Assembly (NCBI RefSeq): GCF_002150735.1
Contig: NZ_MUKA01000007.1
Span: 1 to 53,583, forward strand
Length of the DNA stretch: 53,583 nt
From: Streptomyces africanus
GTDB lineage: Bacteria > Actinomycetota > Actinomycetes > Streptomycetales > Streptomycetaceae
Direction of reading: 5' to 3'
Position numbers and translations under genes: made by a program. The stretch's first letter is position 1. Each line of letters opens with the position of its first letter. Positions 23,821-34,065 of the stretch are shown here, one piece after another. The notes under the pieces were generated by a model that was not told the origin of the DNA, did no database searches, and saw nothing but the letters and a program-made list of their open reading frames with translations.

Positions 23821-26471
23821 GCTTCGGCTCCGATCAGGGTGAGGAAGGCGTCCTCCAGGCGGCGGTGCGGGCCGACCGACCGCACGGGCACGTCCAGCCG
23901 TACGAGTTCGGCGACCAGGCGCTGCGGGGTGCCGTCGGCGTCGAGCTGGACCAGGAGGCCCTCGTCGACGGGCACGGCCGAGGCGACACCCGGCAGGGCG
24001 GCGACCTTCTCGACGACGGGCTCGTCGACGGGCGTGGCCGTGCCCACCAGGAGGGTGTCGCCCGAGCCGACGATGTCCTCGACCGGGCCCGCCTGGACGA
24101 GCTGTCCGTGGTCCATCACGACCAGGTGGGTGCAGGTCTGCTCGACCTCCGCGAGGAGGTGGCTGGAGACGATGACCGTGCGTCCCGCGGCGGCGTAGCG
24201 GATCATCACCTCGCGCATCTCGCGGATCTGGGGCGGGTCGAGGCCGTTGGTCGGTTCGTCGAGGATGAGCAGGTCCGGCATGCCGAGCATGGCCTGGGCG
24301 ATGGCCAGGCGCTGGCGCATGCCCTGCGAGTAGGTGCGCACCGCGCGGGCGAGCGCGTCGCCGAGGCCCGCGATCTCCAGGGCTTCGTCCATGTGCGCGT
24401 CCTCGGCGGGGCGGCCGGTGGCGCGCCAGTACAGCTCCAGGTTCTCGCGGCCGGACAGGTGCGGCAGGAAGCCCGCGCCCTCGACGAAGGCGCCGACCCG
24501 GGACAGGACCGGGGCGCCCGGGCTGATGGCGTGTCCGAAGACGCGGATCTCGCCGCCGTCCGGCTTGATCAGGCCCATCAGCATGCGCAGGGTGGTGGTC
24601 TTGCCGGCGCCGTTCGGGCCGAGCAGGCCGAGGACCTGGCCCTTCTCCACACGGAGCGACAGGTCCTTGACGGCGTACCGGTCGGAGGACTTGGCGTACC
24701 GCTTGGTCAGGTCCGTGATCTGGAGGGGCACGTCGGCCAGCTCGGGCTCCGGCGGGGCGGGGGCGGCCGTGCGGCGGCGTCCCGTGATGATCAGCGCCAG
24801 GGCGATCGCGGCGCCGGCGGCCGGCATCCACCACACCCAGGCGGGCAGCGGGCCCTGCGGGTTGCTCTCGCCGAGCGCCGACGGGACCTTGAGGTCGCCC
24901 TTGAGGGAGACGGTGTACGTGGCCGGGGCCGCCGGGGAGGCGTAGCCGAGGTCCGTGGAGGCGAGGACCAGGCGCAGCCGGTGGCCGTCCTCGACCTGGT
25001 GGTCGATCGCCGGGAGGGTGACGGTGACGTCCTTGCCCGCCTTGGCGCCCTCGACCCTGATGGGCGTGACCAGCTGGGAGGGCAGCACCGGCTGGGTGCG
25101 GCCGGGGCCGACGTCGTAGAGCTTGGCGAAGAGCACGGCGTCGTCGCTGGTGGACTTCACGTGGACGGTGGCCGTCGGGGAACCGGTGATCTGGGCGTCG
25201 TCCCGGAAGGGGGCCGACTCGAACGCGGCGAACTGGCCGGGGAAGTCCAGGGAGATCCCGACGCCGAGTGAGGACAGCTGGCTGAGGCCGCCCGCTCCGC
25301 CGAGGCCGGGCAGGGCGGAGACGCCGGGCGGGCTGGCGCCGGGCGGGTTGTCGAAGTTCTGCTCGCGGCCGGCCAGGGCGATGGAGCGCTGCTTGCTCTC
25401 CAGGCCGGGGTAGCGGTCCGAGGTCACGCCGGTCAGCCGGGGTTCGCCGTCGCCGGAGCCGAGGCCGAGGGTACGGGTGACGCGGAAGGCGGGGCCGGTG
25501 TCGACGCCCTTGTCGTCCTTGAGGTAGCGGTCGAACCAGCTCCGCACGCGGCCCTGGACGCGGCTCGTCTCCATGTCGCCGCCGTCGTGGCCGCCGGCGA
25601 TCCAGTCGACGTCGACGGGGGAACCGTTGGCACGGATGGCCTTCGCCGCCTGGTCGGCCTGGCCGAGCGGGAAGAGGGAGTCGGACTGGCCCTGCATCAG
25701 CAGCGTCGGCACCTTGATGCGGTTGCCGACGGCGGAGGGCGAACGCTCGTCGAGCATCTTGCGCGCCTCGGCGTCCGGCTTGCCCGACTCCGCGACCCGC
25801 TCGTACATCCGGCACAGCGCGGGCTCGAACCGCTCGCAGCCGCCGCCGGAGTTGACGAAGATGCCGGCCCACAGCTTCTTGAACACGCCGTTCGGGAACA
25901 GCGCGTCGGCGAGGTTCCAGTACGTGATGGCCGGGGCGATGGCGTCCACCCGGTCGTCGTGCCCCGCCGTGAGCAGGGCGATCGCGCCGCCGTAGGAGCC
26001 GCCGGCCATGCCCACGCGGGGGTCGCCGGGCTTGTCGAGTTCGACCTGGGGCTGCTTGGCGAGCCAGTCGATGAGCTTCGAGACGTCGGCGACCTCGCCC
26101 TTGGGGTCGTTCAGCCCGATCTTCCCGTTCGACGTGCCGAAGCCGCGCGCCGACCAGGTCAGGACCGCGTAGCCGTCTCCGGCGAGATCCTCGGCCTGCT
26201 GCCGTACGTCGTTCTTGCTGCCGCCGAAGCCGTGGCCGAGCAGGACGGCGGGGCGGCGGCGGTCTCCTCCGGAGGTGAAGAACGAGGTGTCGATCCGGAC
26301 GCCGTCCGCTGTGCCGAGGAGCCGGTCGGTGCGGTGGACCGGGGCGGTCTCGTCGTCGGCGACGGCCGTCCACGTGCCTGCGCCGGCGAGCACGACGACG
26401 GCGGCCCCGGCGGCGAGGAGCCGCCGGGGCCTCCGCAGCAGCCCGTTCAGTCCGGGCAGTCGAAGATCCAT
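23817..26471 (-). CDS. Fusion: extracellular alpha/beta-hydrolase (S15-like) + ABC ATPase
   Basis: The 884-residue protein joins two unrelated parts. Residues 18-38 form a signal anchor. Residues about 45-350 are an alpha/beta-hydrolase of the X-Pro dipeptidyl-peptidase/CocE type, with nucleophile Ser159 (GGSYGG), Asp264 (GQSD) and His295 (AGGHDGG). Residues about 400-530 resemble the jelly-roll C-domain of that family. A single membrane segment follows at about 543-563. The rest is a complete ABC ATPase: Walker A near 613 (GPNGAGKTTT), signature YSQGMRQRL near 713 and Walker B LLILDEPT near 738. The predicted topology puts the hydrolase outside and the ATPase inside. It is coupled to the permease gene. 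Similar fusions occur in actinobacteria, but I know of no described role. Confidence 0.88.
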   Translation of the reverse strand: MDLRLPGLNGLLRRPRRLLAAGAAVVVLAGAGTWTAVADDETAPVHRTDRLLGTADGVRIDTSFFTSGGDRRRPAVLLGHGFGGSKNDVRQQAEDLAGDGYAVLTWSARGFGTSNGKIGLNDPKGEVADVSKLIDWLAKQPQVELDKPGDPRVGMAGGSYGGAIALLTAGHDDRVDAIAPAITYWNLADALFPNGVFKKLWAGIFVNSGGGCERFEPALCRMYERVAESGKPDAEARKMLDERSPSAVGNRIKVPTLLMQGQSDSLFPLGQADQAAKAIRANGSPVDVDWIAGGHDGGDMETSRVQGRVRSWFDRYLKDDKGVDTGPAFRVTRTLGLGSGDGEPRLTGVTSDRYPGLESKQRSIALAGREQNFDNPPGASPPGVSALPGLGGAGGLSQLSSLGVGISLDFPGQFAAFESAPFRDDAQITGSPTATVHVKSTSDDAVLFAKLYDVGPGRTQPVLPSQLVTPIRVEGAKAGKDVTVTLPAIDHQVEDGHRLRLVLASTDLGYASPAAPATYTVSLKGDLKVPSALGESNPQGPLPAWVWWMPAAGAAIALALIITGRRRTAAPAPPEPELADVPLQITDLTKRYAKSSDRYAVKDLSLRVEKGQVLGLLGPNGAGKTTTLRMLMGLIKPDGGEIRVFGHAISPGAPVLSRVGAFVEGAGFLPHLSGRENLELYWRATGRPAEDAHMDEALEIAGLGDALARAVRTYSQGMRQRLAIAQAMLGMPDLLILDEPTNGLDPPQIREMREVMIRYAAAGRTVIVSSHLLAEVEQTCTHLVVMDHGQLVQAGPVEDIVGSGDTLLVGTATPVDEPVVEKVAALPGVASAVPVDEGLLVQLDADGTPQRLVAELVRLDVPVRSVGPHRRLEDAFLTLIGAEA

Positions 26472-26610
26472 GCGTCAACGGTACGGGGTCAACCTGTCGA
26501 TGAGTTGTCGACCAGAGACCGAAGTGCAGGGCCTTCCAGGGGTGTACACGGAGTTTTCGGCGTACTGCGGGTGGTGTACGGGGTGGAGCTCGGTCCGTCC
26601 GGTGAGTGGC

Positions 26611-26690
26611 CGTCTGCGGGTCCGTTGTGGCTTGTCGCGCCCACGCGGCGGAGCCGCACGTAGATCCAGCCCCGCGCCCCTGAGGCCCCT
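26611..26690. repeat. Streptomyces intergenic repeat element
   Basis: The stretch TGCGGGTCCGTTGTGGCTTG, then CGCGCCCACGCGGCGGAGCC, then CAGCCCCGCGCCCCTGA matches, from memory, a degenerate dispersed repeat found in very many copies between genes in Streptomyces chromosomes. It contains a small hairpin (GCGGC GGA GCCGC at 26645-26657). It lies between the hydrolase-ABC gene and the end of mmsA and may help terminate transcription. Confidence 0.65.
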
Positions 26691-26712
26691 GCACCTCCGG
26701 GAGCGAAAAAGC

Positions 26713-28215
<1,503 letters not shown>

Positions 28216-28229
28216 GGCCGGGAACTCCT

Positions 28230-30113
28230 TCACAGATGGCGGCGTCGGGTGGAGACGTGCCGTTCGTACAGCTCGCGTGCCTTGACCGCGGACGGCCGTG
28301 TCGCGGTCTCGGCCACGGGTACATCCCACCAGGCCTGCGCGGGAGGCGCGCCCGACACTGTGTCTGCCGTTTGGGTCTCGACGTAGACACATGTGGGAGT
28401 GTCGGCGGCCCGGGCCTCGGCGAGCGCAGCTCCGAGGTCCCGCACGGTCTTCGCGCGCAGCACGCGCATGCCGAGGCTGGCCGCGTTGGCGGCGAGGTCG
28501 ACCGGCAGCGGCGGCCCCGTGTAGGTGCCGTCCTCGGACGGGAAGCGGTAGGCGGTGCCGAACCGCTCGCCGCCCACCGACTCGGAGAGCCCGCCGATGG
28601 ACGCGTAGCCGTGGTTCTGGATGATCAGGACCTTGATCGCGATGCCCTCCTGCACGGCCGTCACGATCTCCGTCGGCATCATCAGGTACGTGCCGTCGCC
28701 GACCAGCGCCCACACGGGCCGGTCGGGGGCGGCCATCTTCACGCCGATGGCGGCGGGGATCTCGTAGCCCATGCAGGAGTAGCCGTACTCCAGGTGGTAC
28801 TGGTCGCGGGACCGGGTCCGCCACAGTTTGTGCAGGTCGCCGGGGAGGGAACCGGCGGCGTTGATGAGGATGTCCGACTCGTCGACCAGGGCGTCCAGGA
28901 CGCCGAGGACCTGCGGCTGGGTCGGGCGGGTGTCCGGCTCGTCCACCTCGTAGCAGGCGTCGACGCGCTGCTCCCAGCGCTCCTTGTCCTCGGTGTACTC
29001 GGTGGCGTAAAGCGGCGCGACCCGGTGGCCGTGCATCTCCAGCCGCTCGGTCAGCTCCTCCAGGCCCGTGCGGGCGTCCGCGATCAGGGGCTGCCCGGCG
29101 AGCTTGTGGCCGTCGAAGGAGGCGATGTTGAGGTTGAGGAACCGGACGTTCTCGCCGGTGAAGAGGGTGCCGGAGGCGGTGGTGAAGTCGGTGTAGCGGG
29201 TGCCGACGCCGATCACCAGGTCGGCGGTGCGGGCGAGTTCGTCCGCCGTGGCCGTGCCGGTGTGGCCGATGCCGCCGACGTCCTGGGGGTGGTCGTGGCG
29301 CAGGGAGCCCTTGCCGGCCTGGGTGGAGGCGACCGGGATGCCGGTGGTCTCGGCGAACTCGGCGAGCGCCTCCTCGGCGCGGCTGTGGTGGACACCGCCG
29401 CCGGCGACGACCAGGGGCCGCTTCGCCGCGCGGATGATCCGGACCGCCTCGGCGAGCTCCGCCGGGTCGGCGCCGGGACGCCGTACGGTCCACACGCGCT
29501 CGGCGAAGAACTCCTCGGGCCAGTCGTACGCCTCGGCCTGTACGTCCTGGGGCAGTGCGAGGGTGACGGCGCCGGTCTCGACGGGGTCGGTGAGCACGCG
29601 CATCGCGTTCAGCGCCGACGGGATCAGGGCCTCCGGGCGCGTGATCCGGTCGAAGTACTTCGACACCGGGCGCAGACAGTCGTTGACCGACACGTCGCCC
29701 GCGTACGGCACCTCCAGTTGCTGGAGGACCGGGTCGGCGGGGCGGGTGGCGAAGATGTCGCCGGGCAGGAGCAGCACCGGCAGGTGGTTGATGGTCGCCA
29801 GGGCGGCGCCCGTGACGAGGTTGGTGGCGCCCGGGCCGATGGAGGTCGTGACCGCGTGCGTGGACAGGCGGCCCGACTGGCGCGCGTAACCGACCGCGGC
29901 GTGCACCATGGCCTGTTCGTTGCGGCCCTGGTGGTACGGCATCGCGTCGGTGTGCTCCAGGAGCGCCTGGCCGATGCCGGCGACGTTGCCGTGGCCGAAG
30001 ATGCCCCAGGTGGCGCCGATGAGCCGCTGCCGTACGCCGTCGCGTTCGGTGTACTGGGCGGACAGGAAGCGTACGAGCGCCTGAGCGACCGTCAGCCTCG
30101 TCGTCGTGGTCAT
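28230..30113 (-). CDS. iolD: 3D-(3,5/4)-trihydroxycyclohexane-1,2-dione hydrolase
   Basis: The 627-residue thiamine-diphosphate enzyme opens the ring of the inositol-derived dione to give 5-deoxyglucuronate. The N-terminal ThDP Pyr domain begins LTVAQALVRFLSAQY with HGNVAGIGQALLE. The C-terminal PP domain has GDGTYLMMPTEIVTAVQEG and IIQNHGYASIGG, the ThDP/Mg motif and its Asn. Length and sequence fit IolD well. The start at 30113 follows a purine-rich GGGAAAC stretch. Just upstream lies a broken iolB, so the product has no intact partner isomerase encoded in this operon. Confidence 0.95.
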   Translation of the reverse strand: MTTTTRLTVAQALVRFLSAQYTERDGVRQRLIGATWGIFGHGNVAGIGQALLEHTDAMPYHQGRNEQAMVHAAVGYARQSGRLSTHAVTTSIGPGATNLVTGAALATINHLPVLLLPGDIFATRPADPVLQQLEVPYAGDVSVNDCLRPVSKYFDRITRPEALIPSALNAMRVLTDPVETGAVTLALPQDVQAEAYDWPEEFFAERVWTVRRPGADPAELAEAVRIIRAAKRPLVVAGGGVHHSRAEEALAEFAETTGIPVASTQAGKGSLRHDHPQDVGGIGHTGTATADELARTADLVIGVGTRYTDFTTASGTLFTGENVRFLNLNIASFDGHKLAGQPLIADARTGLEELTERLEMHGHRVAPLYATEYTEDKERWEQRVDACYEVDEPDTRPTQPQVLGVLDALVDESDILINAAGSLPGDLHKLWRTRSRDQYHLEYGYSCMGYEIPAAIGVKMAAPDRPVWALVGDGTYLMMPTEIVTAVQEGIAIKVLIIQNHGYASIGGLSESVGGERFGTAYRFPSEDGTYTGPPLPVDLAANAASLGMRVLRAKTVRDLGAALAEARAADTPTCVYVETQTADTVSGAPPAQAWWDVPVAETATRPSAVKARELYERHVSTRRRHL

Positions 30114-30126
30114 CGGTTTCCCCTCC

Positions 30127-30372
30127 CTATGGATGGTCACGGGTACGCAGGGGCCGTCGCGGGTGTTCACCACCGGGAGTGAACGCAGAGCGGACCTCCG
30201 GCGCGGGGCCGTAGCGGGCGGGGAGTTGTCGCTCGCTCTTCGCTCCTGCCAAAGCAAAGCGGCCTCCCGCGCCGGAGGCGATCTGGGCCCGGGCGTCACG
30301 GACACCCGGGAGGGGCGGCACGATCCGCAGGTCGGTCGCGGTGCCCTGGGGGATGTACGGCTCACTGCTCAT
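30127..30372 (-). pseudogene. iolB: iolB relic (5-deoxyglucuronate isomerase), internally deleted
   Basis: An open frame of 81 codons occupies the iolB position of the operon. It starts with a good ribosome site (GAGGG) and MSSEPYIPQGTAT, which fits an IolB N-terminus. It then jumps to RDARAQIASGAGGRFALAGA and SERQLPARYGPAPEV, which matches the middle of IolB; the Bacillus protein has ARVALCYSPSEKQLP at the same point. The intervening cupin part and the whole C-terminal half, including the GNWSSYPPHKHD metal region, are missing; an unrelated out-of-frame tail follows. The remnant is about a quarter of the normal 270-300 residues and cannot be functional. Family assignment is from memory of IolB sequences. 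Confidence 0.65.
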
Positions 30373-30382
30373 GAAGCGGCCC

Positions 30383-31264
30383 TCACAGCAGTCCTACGGC
30401 GGTGTCCACGGCGGCGGCCACATCGCCGTCCGCCGGGTACAGCAGCGAACGGCCGACCACCAGCCCGCGCACGGTGGGCAGTTGGAGAGCACCGCGCCAC
30501 TTCTCGTACGCCCCGTCCTGATCGTCGCCCACCTCGCCGCCCAGCAGTACGGCCGGCAGCGTGGAGGCGGCCATGACCTCGGCCATGTCGTCGGGGTTGT
30601 CGGTGACGGGCACCTTCAGCCAGGTGTAGGCCGAGCTGCCGCCCAGGCCCGAGGCGATGGCGATCGACCGGGTGACGGCCTCGGCGGACAGGTCGTTGCG
30701 CAGCCGGCCCGTCTCGTCGCGGCGGGAGATGAACGGCTCCACGAAGACGGGGAGCCGGCGGGCCGCCATGTCGTCGATGGCGCGGGCGGTGGACTCCAGG
30801 GTGGTGAGGGAGCCCGGGTCGTCGTAGTCGATGCGCAGGAGCAGCTTGCCCGCGTCGAACCCGAGGCGCTCGATGTCCTCGGGGCGGTGGCCGGTGAAGC
30901 GGTCGTCGAGTTCGAAGCGCGCGCCCTGGAGGCCGCCGCGGTTCATCGAGCCCAGGACGACCTTGCCGTCGAGGGCGCCGAGCAGGAGCAGGTCGTCGAG
31001 GATGTCGGCGGTGGCGAGGACGCCGTCCACGCCCGGGCGGGACAGCGCCAGGCAGAGGCGTTCGAGGAGGTCGGCGCGGTTGGCCATGGCCAGGCTGTGG
31101 CCGCCGACGCCGAGGGCGCCGCGGGCCGGGTGGTCGGCGGCGACGATCATCAGCCGGCCGTTGTCGTTCAGCAGGGGCCGGCGGGGGCGGCGGGCGGCGG
31201 CCTCGGCGATCGCCTCCGGGCGGTGGCTGCGCAGGCGGACGAGTTCGCAGACGTCGACGGTCAC
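30383..31264 (-). CDS. Cgl0159-type (beta/alpha)8 aldolase-like protein of the iol operon
   Basis: The 293-residue protein belongs to a family of TIM-barrel aldolase-like proteins found in actinobacterial inositol operons (Cgl0159 family; similar to class I/DeoC-type aldolases). Recognisable stretches are LMIVAADHPARGALGVG, VLGSMNRGGLQGARFELDDRFTG and VKVPVTDNP-like TWLKVPVTDNPDDM, where the lysine could be the Schiff-base residue. It probably replaces the IolJ step, cleaving 2-deoxy-5-keto-gluconate 6-phosphate to malonate semialdehyde and dihydroxyacetone phosphate; that role is inferred from operon context. GTG start in a 4-base overlap with iolC. Confidence 0.82.
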   Translation of the reverse strand: MTVDVCELVRLRSHRPEAIAEAAARRPRRPLLNDNGRLMIVAADHPARGALGVGGHSLAMANRADLLERLCLALSRPGVDGVLATADILDDLLLLGALDGKVVLGSMNRGGLQGARFELDDRFTGHRPEDIERLGFDAGKLLLRIDYDDPGSLTTLESTARAIDDMAARRLPVFVEPFISRRDETGRLRNDLSAEAVTRSIAIASGLGGSSAYTWLKVPVTDNPDDMAEVMAASTLPAVLLGGEVGDDQDGAYEKWRGALQLPTVRGLVVGRSLLYPADGDVAAAVDTAVGLL

Positions 31265-32211
31265 TGGACGGCCCCCACGGTGACGGCCGCCTCGATCTCG
31301 TCCGCGGTGGGCATCGCGGAGGAGCACTCCAGGCGGGAGGCGACGATGGCGCCGGCGGCGTTGGCGTGCCGCATGGTCTTCTCCAGGTCCCAGCCGGCCA
31401 GGAGGCCGTGGACGAGACAGCCGCCGAAGGCGTCTCCGGCACCGAGGCCGTTGAGGACGTTCACGGGCAGCGGCGGGACCTCGGCGGTGACGCCGTCGCG
31501 GTGGACGGCGAGGACGCCCTTCGGGCCCTGCTTGACGACGGCCAGCTCGACACCGGCGTCCAGGAGGGCCCGGGCGGCGGCGTGCGGCTCGCGCACACCC
31601 GTGGCGACCTCCACCTCGTCGAGGTTGCCGACGGCGACGGTGGTGTGGCGCAAAGCCTCCTGGTAGAAGGGGCGGGCCGCGTCGGGCTCGGTCCAGAACA
31701 TCGGACGCCAGTCGAGGTCGAAGACCGTCGTGCCGGACCTGGCGCGGTGGGCGAGGGCCGCGAGGGTCGCCGTACGGCTCGGTTCCTCGCTCAGGCCCGT
31801 GCCCGTGACCCAGAAGACGCGGGCCTCACGGATGGCGTCCAGGTCGAGCTCGTGGGCGTCGATCTCCAGGTCGGGGGCCTTGGGCTGCCGGTAGAAGTAC
31901 AGCGGGAAGTCGTCCGGCGGGAAGACCTCGCAGAAGGTGACCGGGGTGGGCAGGCCGGGGACCGGGGTGACCCAGCGGTCGTCCACGCCGAAGCCCTTCA
32001 GGGCCTCGTGCAGGTACGTGCCGAAGGGGTCGTCGCCGGTGCGGGTGATCACCGCCGTACGCCGCCCCAGGCGGGCCGCGGCGACCGCGACGTTCGTGGC
32101 GGAGCCGCCGAGGAACTTGCCGAAGGAGGTGACCTGCGGCAGCGGGACACCCGTCTGGAGCGGATACAGATCCACTCCGATGCGCCCCATGGTGATCAGG
32201 TCGTACGCCAT
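31261..32211 (-). CDS. iolC: 5-dehydro-2-deoxygluconokinase
   Basis: The 316-residue PfkB-family kinase phosphorylates 2-deoxy-5-keto-gluconate in myo-inositol breakdown. It begins YDLITMGRIGVDLYPLQTG and has the N-terminal sugar-site motif GGSATNVAVAAARLG. The C-terminal PfkB signature is LNGLGAGDAFGGCLVHGLL with the catalytic Asp. The phrase GRIGVDLYP is characteristic of IolC. It is the first gene of the minus-strand iol operon and has its own promoter and operator directly upstream. Confidence 0.95.
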   Translation of the reverse strand: MAYDLITMGRIGVDLYPLQTGVPLPQVTSFGKFLGGSATNVAVAAARLGRRTAVITRTGDDPFGTYLHEALKGFGVDDRWVTPVPGLPTPVTFCEVFPPDDFPLYFYRQPKAPDLEIDAHELDLDAIREARVFWVTGTGLSEEPSRTATLAALAHRARSGTTVFDLDWRPMFWTEPDAARPFYQEALRHTTVAVGNLDEVEVATGVREPHAAARALLDAGVELAVVKQGPKGVLAVHRDGVTAEVPPLPVNVLNGLGAGDAFGGCLVHGLLAGWDLEKTMRHANAAGAIVASRLECSSAMPTADEIEAAVTVGAVQ

Positions 32212-32242
32212 CGGCTTCCCCTCGGTGTCGGCTCTCCCCGGC

Positions 32243-32272
32243 TTTGTAGCCCCCTTCACGAAGCCCTGTCAA
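32243..32272 (-). promoter_or_regulatory. Promoter of the iol operon
   Basis: On the minus strand TTGACA (32272-32267) and TACAAA (32248-32243) are separated by 18 bases, a near-consensus vegetative promoter about 35 bases ahead of the iolC start codon. Confidence 0.75.
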
Positions 32273-32277
32273 TGTTT

Positions 32278-32287
32278 TGTCCGGACA
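32278..32287. promoter_or_regulatory. Palindromic operator TGTCCGGACA upstream of iolC
   Basis: The perfect 10-base palindrome TGTCCGGACA sits five bases upstream of the -35 box; a half-site-like TTCGGACCA follows. This kind of site is typical of GntR-family regulators, which control iol genes in several actinobacteria. No regulator gene is adjacent, so the binding protein is not identified. Confidence 0.6.
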
Positions 32288-32620
32288 TTCGGACCAGATC
32301 ATGACAGCGCTTTCCGGTCTCGTGCGCATGTGTCCGCCGTGCGCGCCCCCCCGGTTCTCCAGTCTTCGCCTGATGCCGCGTCAAGGCACCCCGCCGGAAC
32401 TCGGGCGAGCCCGTGTGCCCCGGCTGTGTCACAAACGCCCCCTTCCTGTCACAGGTGTCCCGTGTCCGCGACCCTTCCGTCACATCCGGCGCACAGGCCC
32501 TGCCCTGTGTCACGGGAGCGTCGTTGACCGGACACAGGCTTGTTGATCGCCAGCGCAGCGCCCGGCTCCCCCGACGGTCGTCCCGGCCACCGCCGCGGTG
32601 CGCGCGGGGAGGTGCACCTC
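32288..32620. other. Intergenic region, no gene seen
   Basis: About 330 bases separate the iol operator from the small HTH gene. Open frames here lack ribosome sites and recognisable content. Several GTGTC/TGTCAC-like words occur (32435-32530) but no clear symmetric site. Confidence 0.4.
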
Positions 32621-32821
32621 ATGACCGACCGAAGGCTCTGGTCCTACAAGGAGATCGCGGCACACATCCGGGTGCAGCCGGACACCGTGCGGTCCTACCG
32701 CAAGCACGGCCTGCTGCCCCCGCCCGACCACCTCGAGAACGGCAAGCCCTACTGGTACGCCGACACCGTCCGGGCCTGGGTGGCGTCCCGGCCCGGCAAC
32801 CGCGCCCGACGAGCCGACTGA
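32621..32821 (+). CDS. Small HTH DNA-binding protein (MerR/AlpA-like)
   Basis: The 66-residue protein reads MTDRRLWSYKEIAAHIRVQP then DTVRSYRKHGLLPPPDHLEN and PYWYADTVRAWVASRPG. This is a stand-alone winged helix-turn-helix of the MerR/excisionase type, with the recognition helix at about residues 20-28 and the wing at PPPDHLENGKPYW. It has no effector or dimerisation domain. GGGGAGG lies upstream of the ATG. It is separated from the next gene by a strong terminator. The target is unknown; the nearby iol operon is a possibility by position only. Confidence 0.82.
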   Translation: MTDRRLWSYKEIAAHIRVQPDTVRSYRKHGLLPPPDHLENGKPYWYADTVRAWVASRPGNRARRAD

Positions 32822-32837
32822 TCCTCCCGGCCCGGCC

Positions 32838-32865
32838 CCGTGCCCCACCGCCGCGTGGGGCACGG
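32838..32865. terminator. Bidirectional terminator hairpin
   Basis: A perfect 11-base inverted repeat (CCGTGCCCCAC and complement) with a 6-base loop lies between the convergent HTH gene and the alcohol dehydrogenase gene. Confidence 0.88.
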
Positions 32866-32882
32866 CTGTCTCCGGGGAAGGA

Positions 32883-33926
32883 TCAGCGCCACGGCTCGAT
32901 GACCGTCGCACCCGCCGGGGACGCCGTCCCCATCGCCGCCAGGGCGGACGGGGCCTCGTCCAGCGGGATCGTGGACGTCACCAGCAGGTCGGGGCGCAGG
33001 ACGCCGCCGCGGACCAGCTCCAGCATCGGCGGGTAGCCGTGCGCGGCCATGCCGTGGCTGCCGAGGAGTTCCAGCTCCAGGGCTGTCACGCGGGTCATCG
33101 GCACGGGTGTCGTGCCGGTCGGCGAGGGCAGCAGGCCGACCTGGACGTGCCGGCCCCGGCGGCGCAGGCCGTTCACGGAGGCGGCGCAGGTGGCGGGGGA
33201 ACCGAGGGCGTCCAGCGAGAGATGGGCCCCGCCGCCGGTGAGGTCACGGACCGCCGCCGCGGGGTCCGGCACGGCCGACGCGTCCAGGCACTGCGCCGCC
33301 CCGAACTTGCGCGCCAGGTCCAGCGCCCGGGCCGACACGTCGACGGCCACGACCTGCGCGCCCGACGCCGCCGCGATCATCACCGCGGAGAGACCGACCC
33401 CGCCGCAGCCGTGCACCGCGACCCACTCCCCCGCCGCGACCCGGCCCTGCCGCACCACCGCCCGGTACGCCGTGGCGAACCGGCAGCCCAGGGAGGCCGC
33501 CGTCGCGAAGGACAGTTCCCCGGGGAGCGCCACGAGGTTGACGTCGGCGTGGTCCAGGGCCACGTACTGGGCGAAGGAGCCCCAGTGCGAGAAGCCGGGC
33601 TGCGTCTGCCGCTCGCACACCTGGTGGTCGCCCGCCGCGCAGGACGGGCAGGTGCCGCAGGCGCAGATGAACGGCACGGTGACCCGGTCGCCGGGCCGCC
33701 GGCGGGTCACCCGGTCGCCCACCGCCTCGACGACCCCGGCGAGTTCATGCCCGGGCACATGCGGCAGCGTGATGTCCGGGTCGTGGCCCTGCCAGCCGTG
33801 CCAGTCGCTGCGGCACAGCCCCGTGGCCTCGACCCGCACCACGACCCCGTGCTCCGCCGGCTCCGGATCGGCGACGTCCCGCACCTCGGCCGGCTCCCCG
33901 TACCGCTCGAACACAACGGCCCGCAT
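32883..33926 (-). CDS. Zinc-dependent alcohol dehydrogenase (MDR family)
   Basis: The 347-residue enzyme is a medium-chain NAD(P)-dependent dehydrogenase. The catalytic zinc ligands appear as Cys37 in GLCRSDWHGW and His in VPGHELAGVVEAVG. The structural zinc loop has its four cysteines in CACGTCPSCAAGDHQVC. The cofactor site is VHGCGGVGLSAVMIA followed by an acidic Asp (VVAVDVSA), which favours NAD. It stands alone. The alcohol substrate is not evident. Confidence 0.93.
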   Translation of the reverse strand: MRAVVFERYGEPAEVRDVADPEPAEHGVVVRVEATGLCRSDWHGWQGHDPDITLPHVPGHELAGVVEAVGDRVTRRRPGDRVTVPFICACGTCPSCAAGDHQVCERQTQPGFSHWGSFAQYVALDHADVNLVALPGELSFATAASLGCRFATAYRAVVRQGRVAAGEWVAVHGCGGVGLSAVMIAAASGAQVVAVDVSARALDLARKFGAAQCLDASAVPDPAAAVRDLTGGGAHLSLDALGSPATCAASVNGLRRRGRHVQVGLLPSPTGTTPVPMTRVTALELELLGSHGMAAHGYPPMLELVRGGVLRPDLLVTSTIPLDEAPSALAAMGTASPAGATVIEPWR

Positions 33927-34065
33927 GATCTACCGCCTTCCGTTCGTGCCCGGGGGCGGCGCCGGTTGTCCTCGCGCCCCCGAGCAGTCAGCGTCTCGGG
34001 GAACGCTAGCCCGTGCCGTGCGGGCCGTGCCGTCCGGACCCCTGCGGGAAGGAGTCGTGGAGTAA

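Noticed and set aside
28236..30182. Long plus-strand open frame opposite iolD
   Set aside because: Antisense shadow; iolD has intact thiamine-diphosphate motifs across the same bases.
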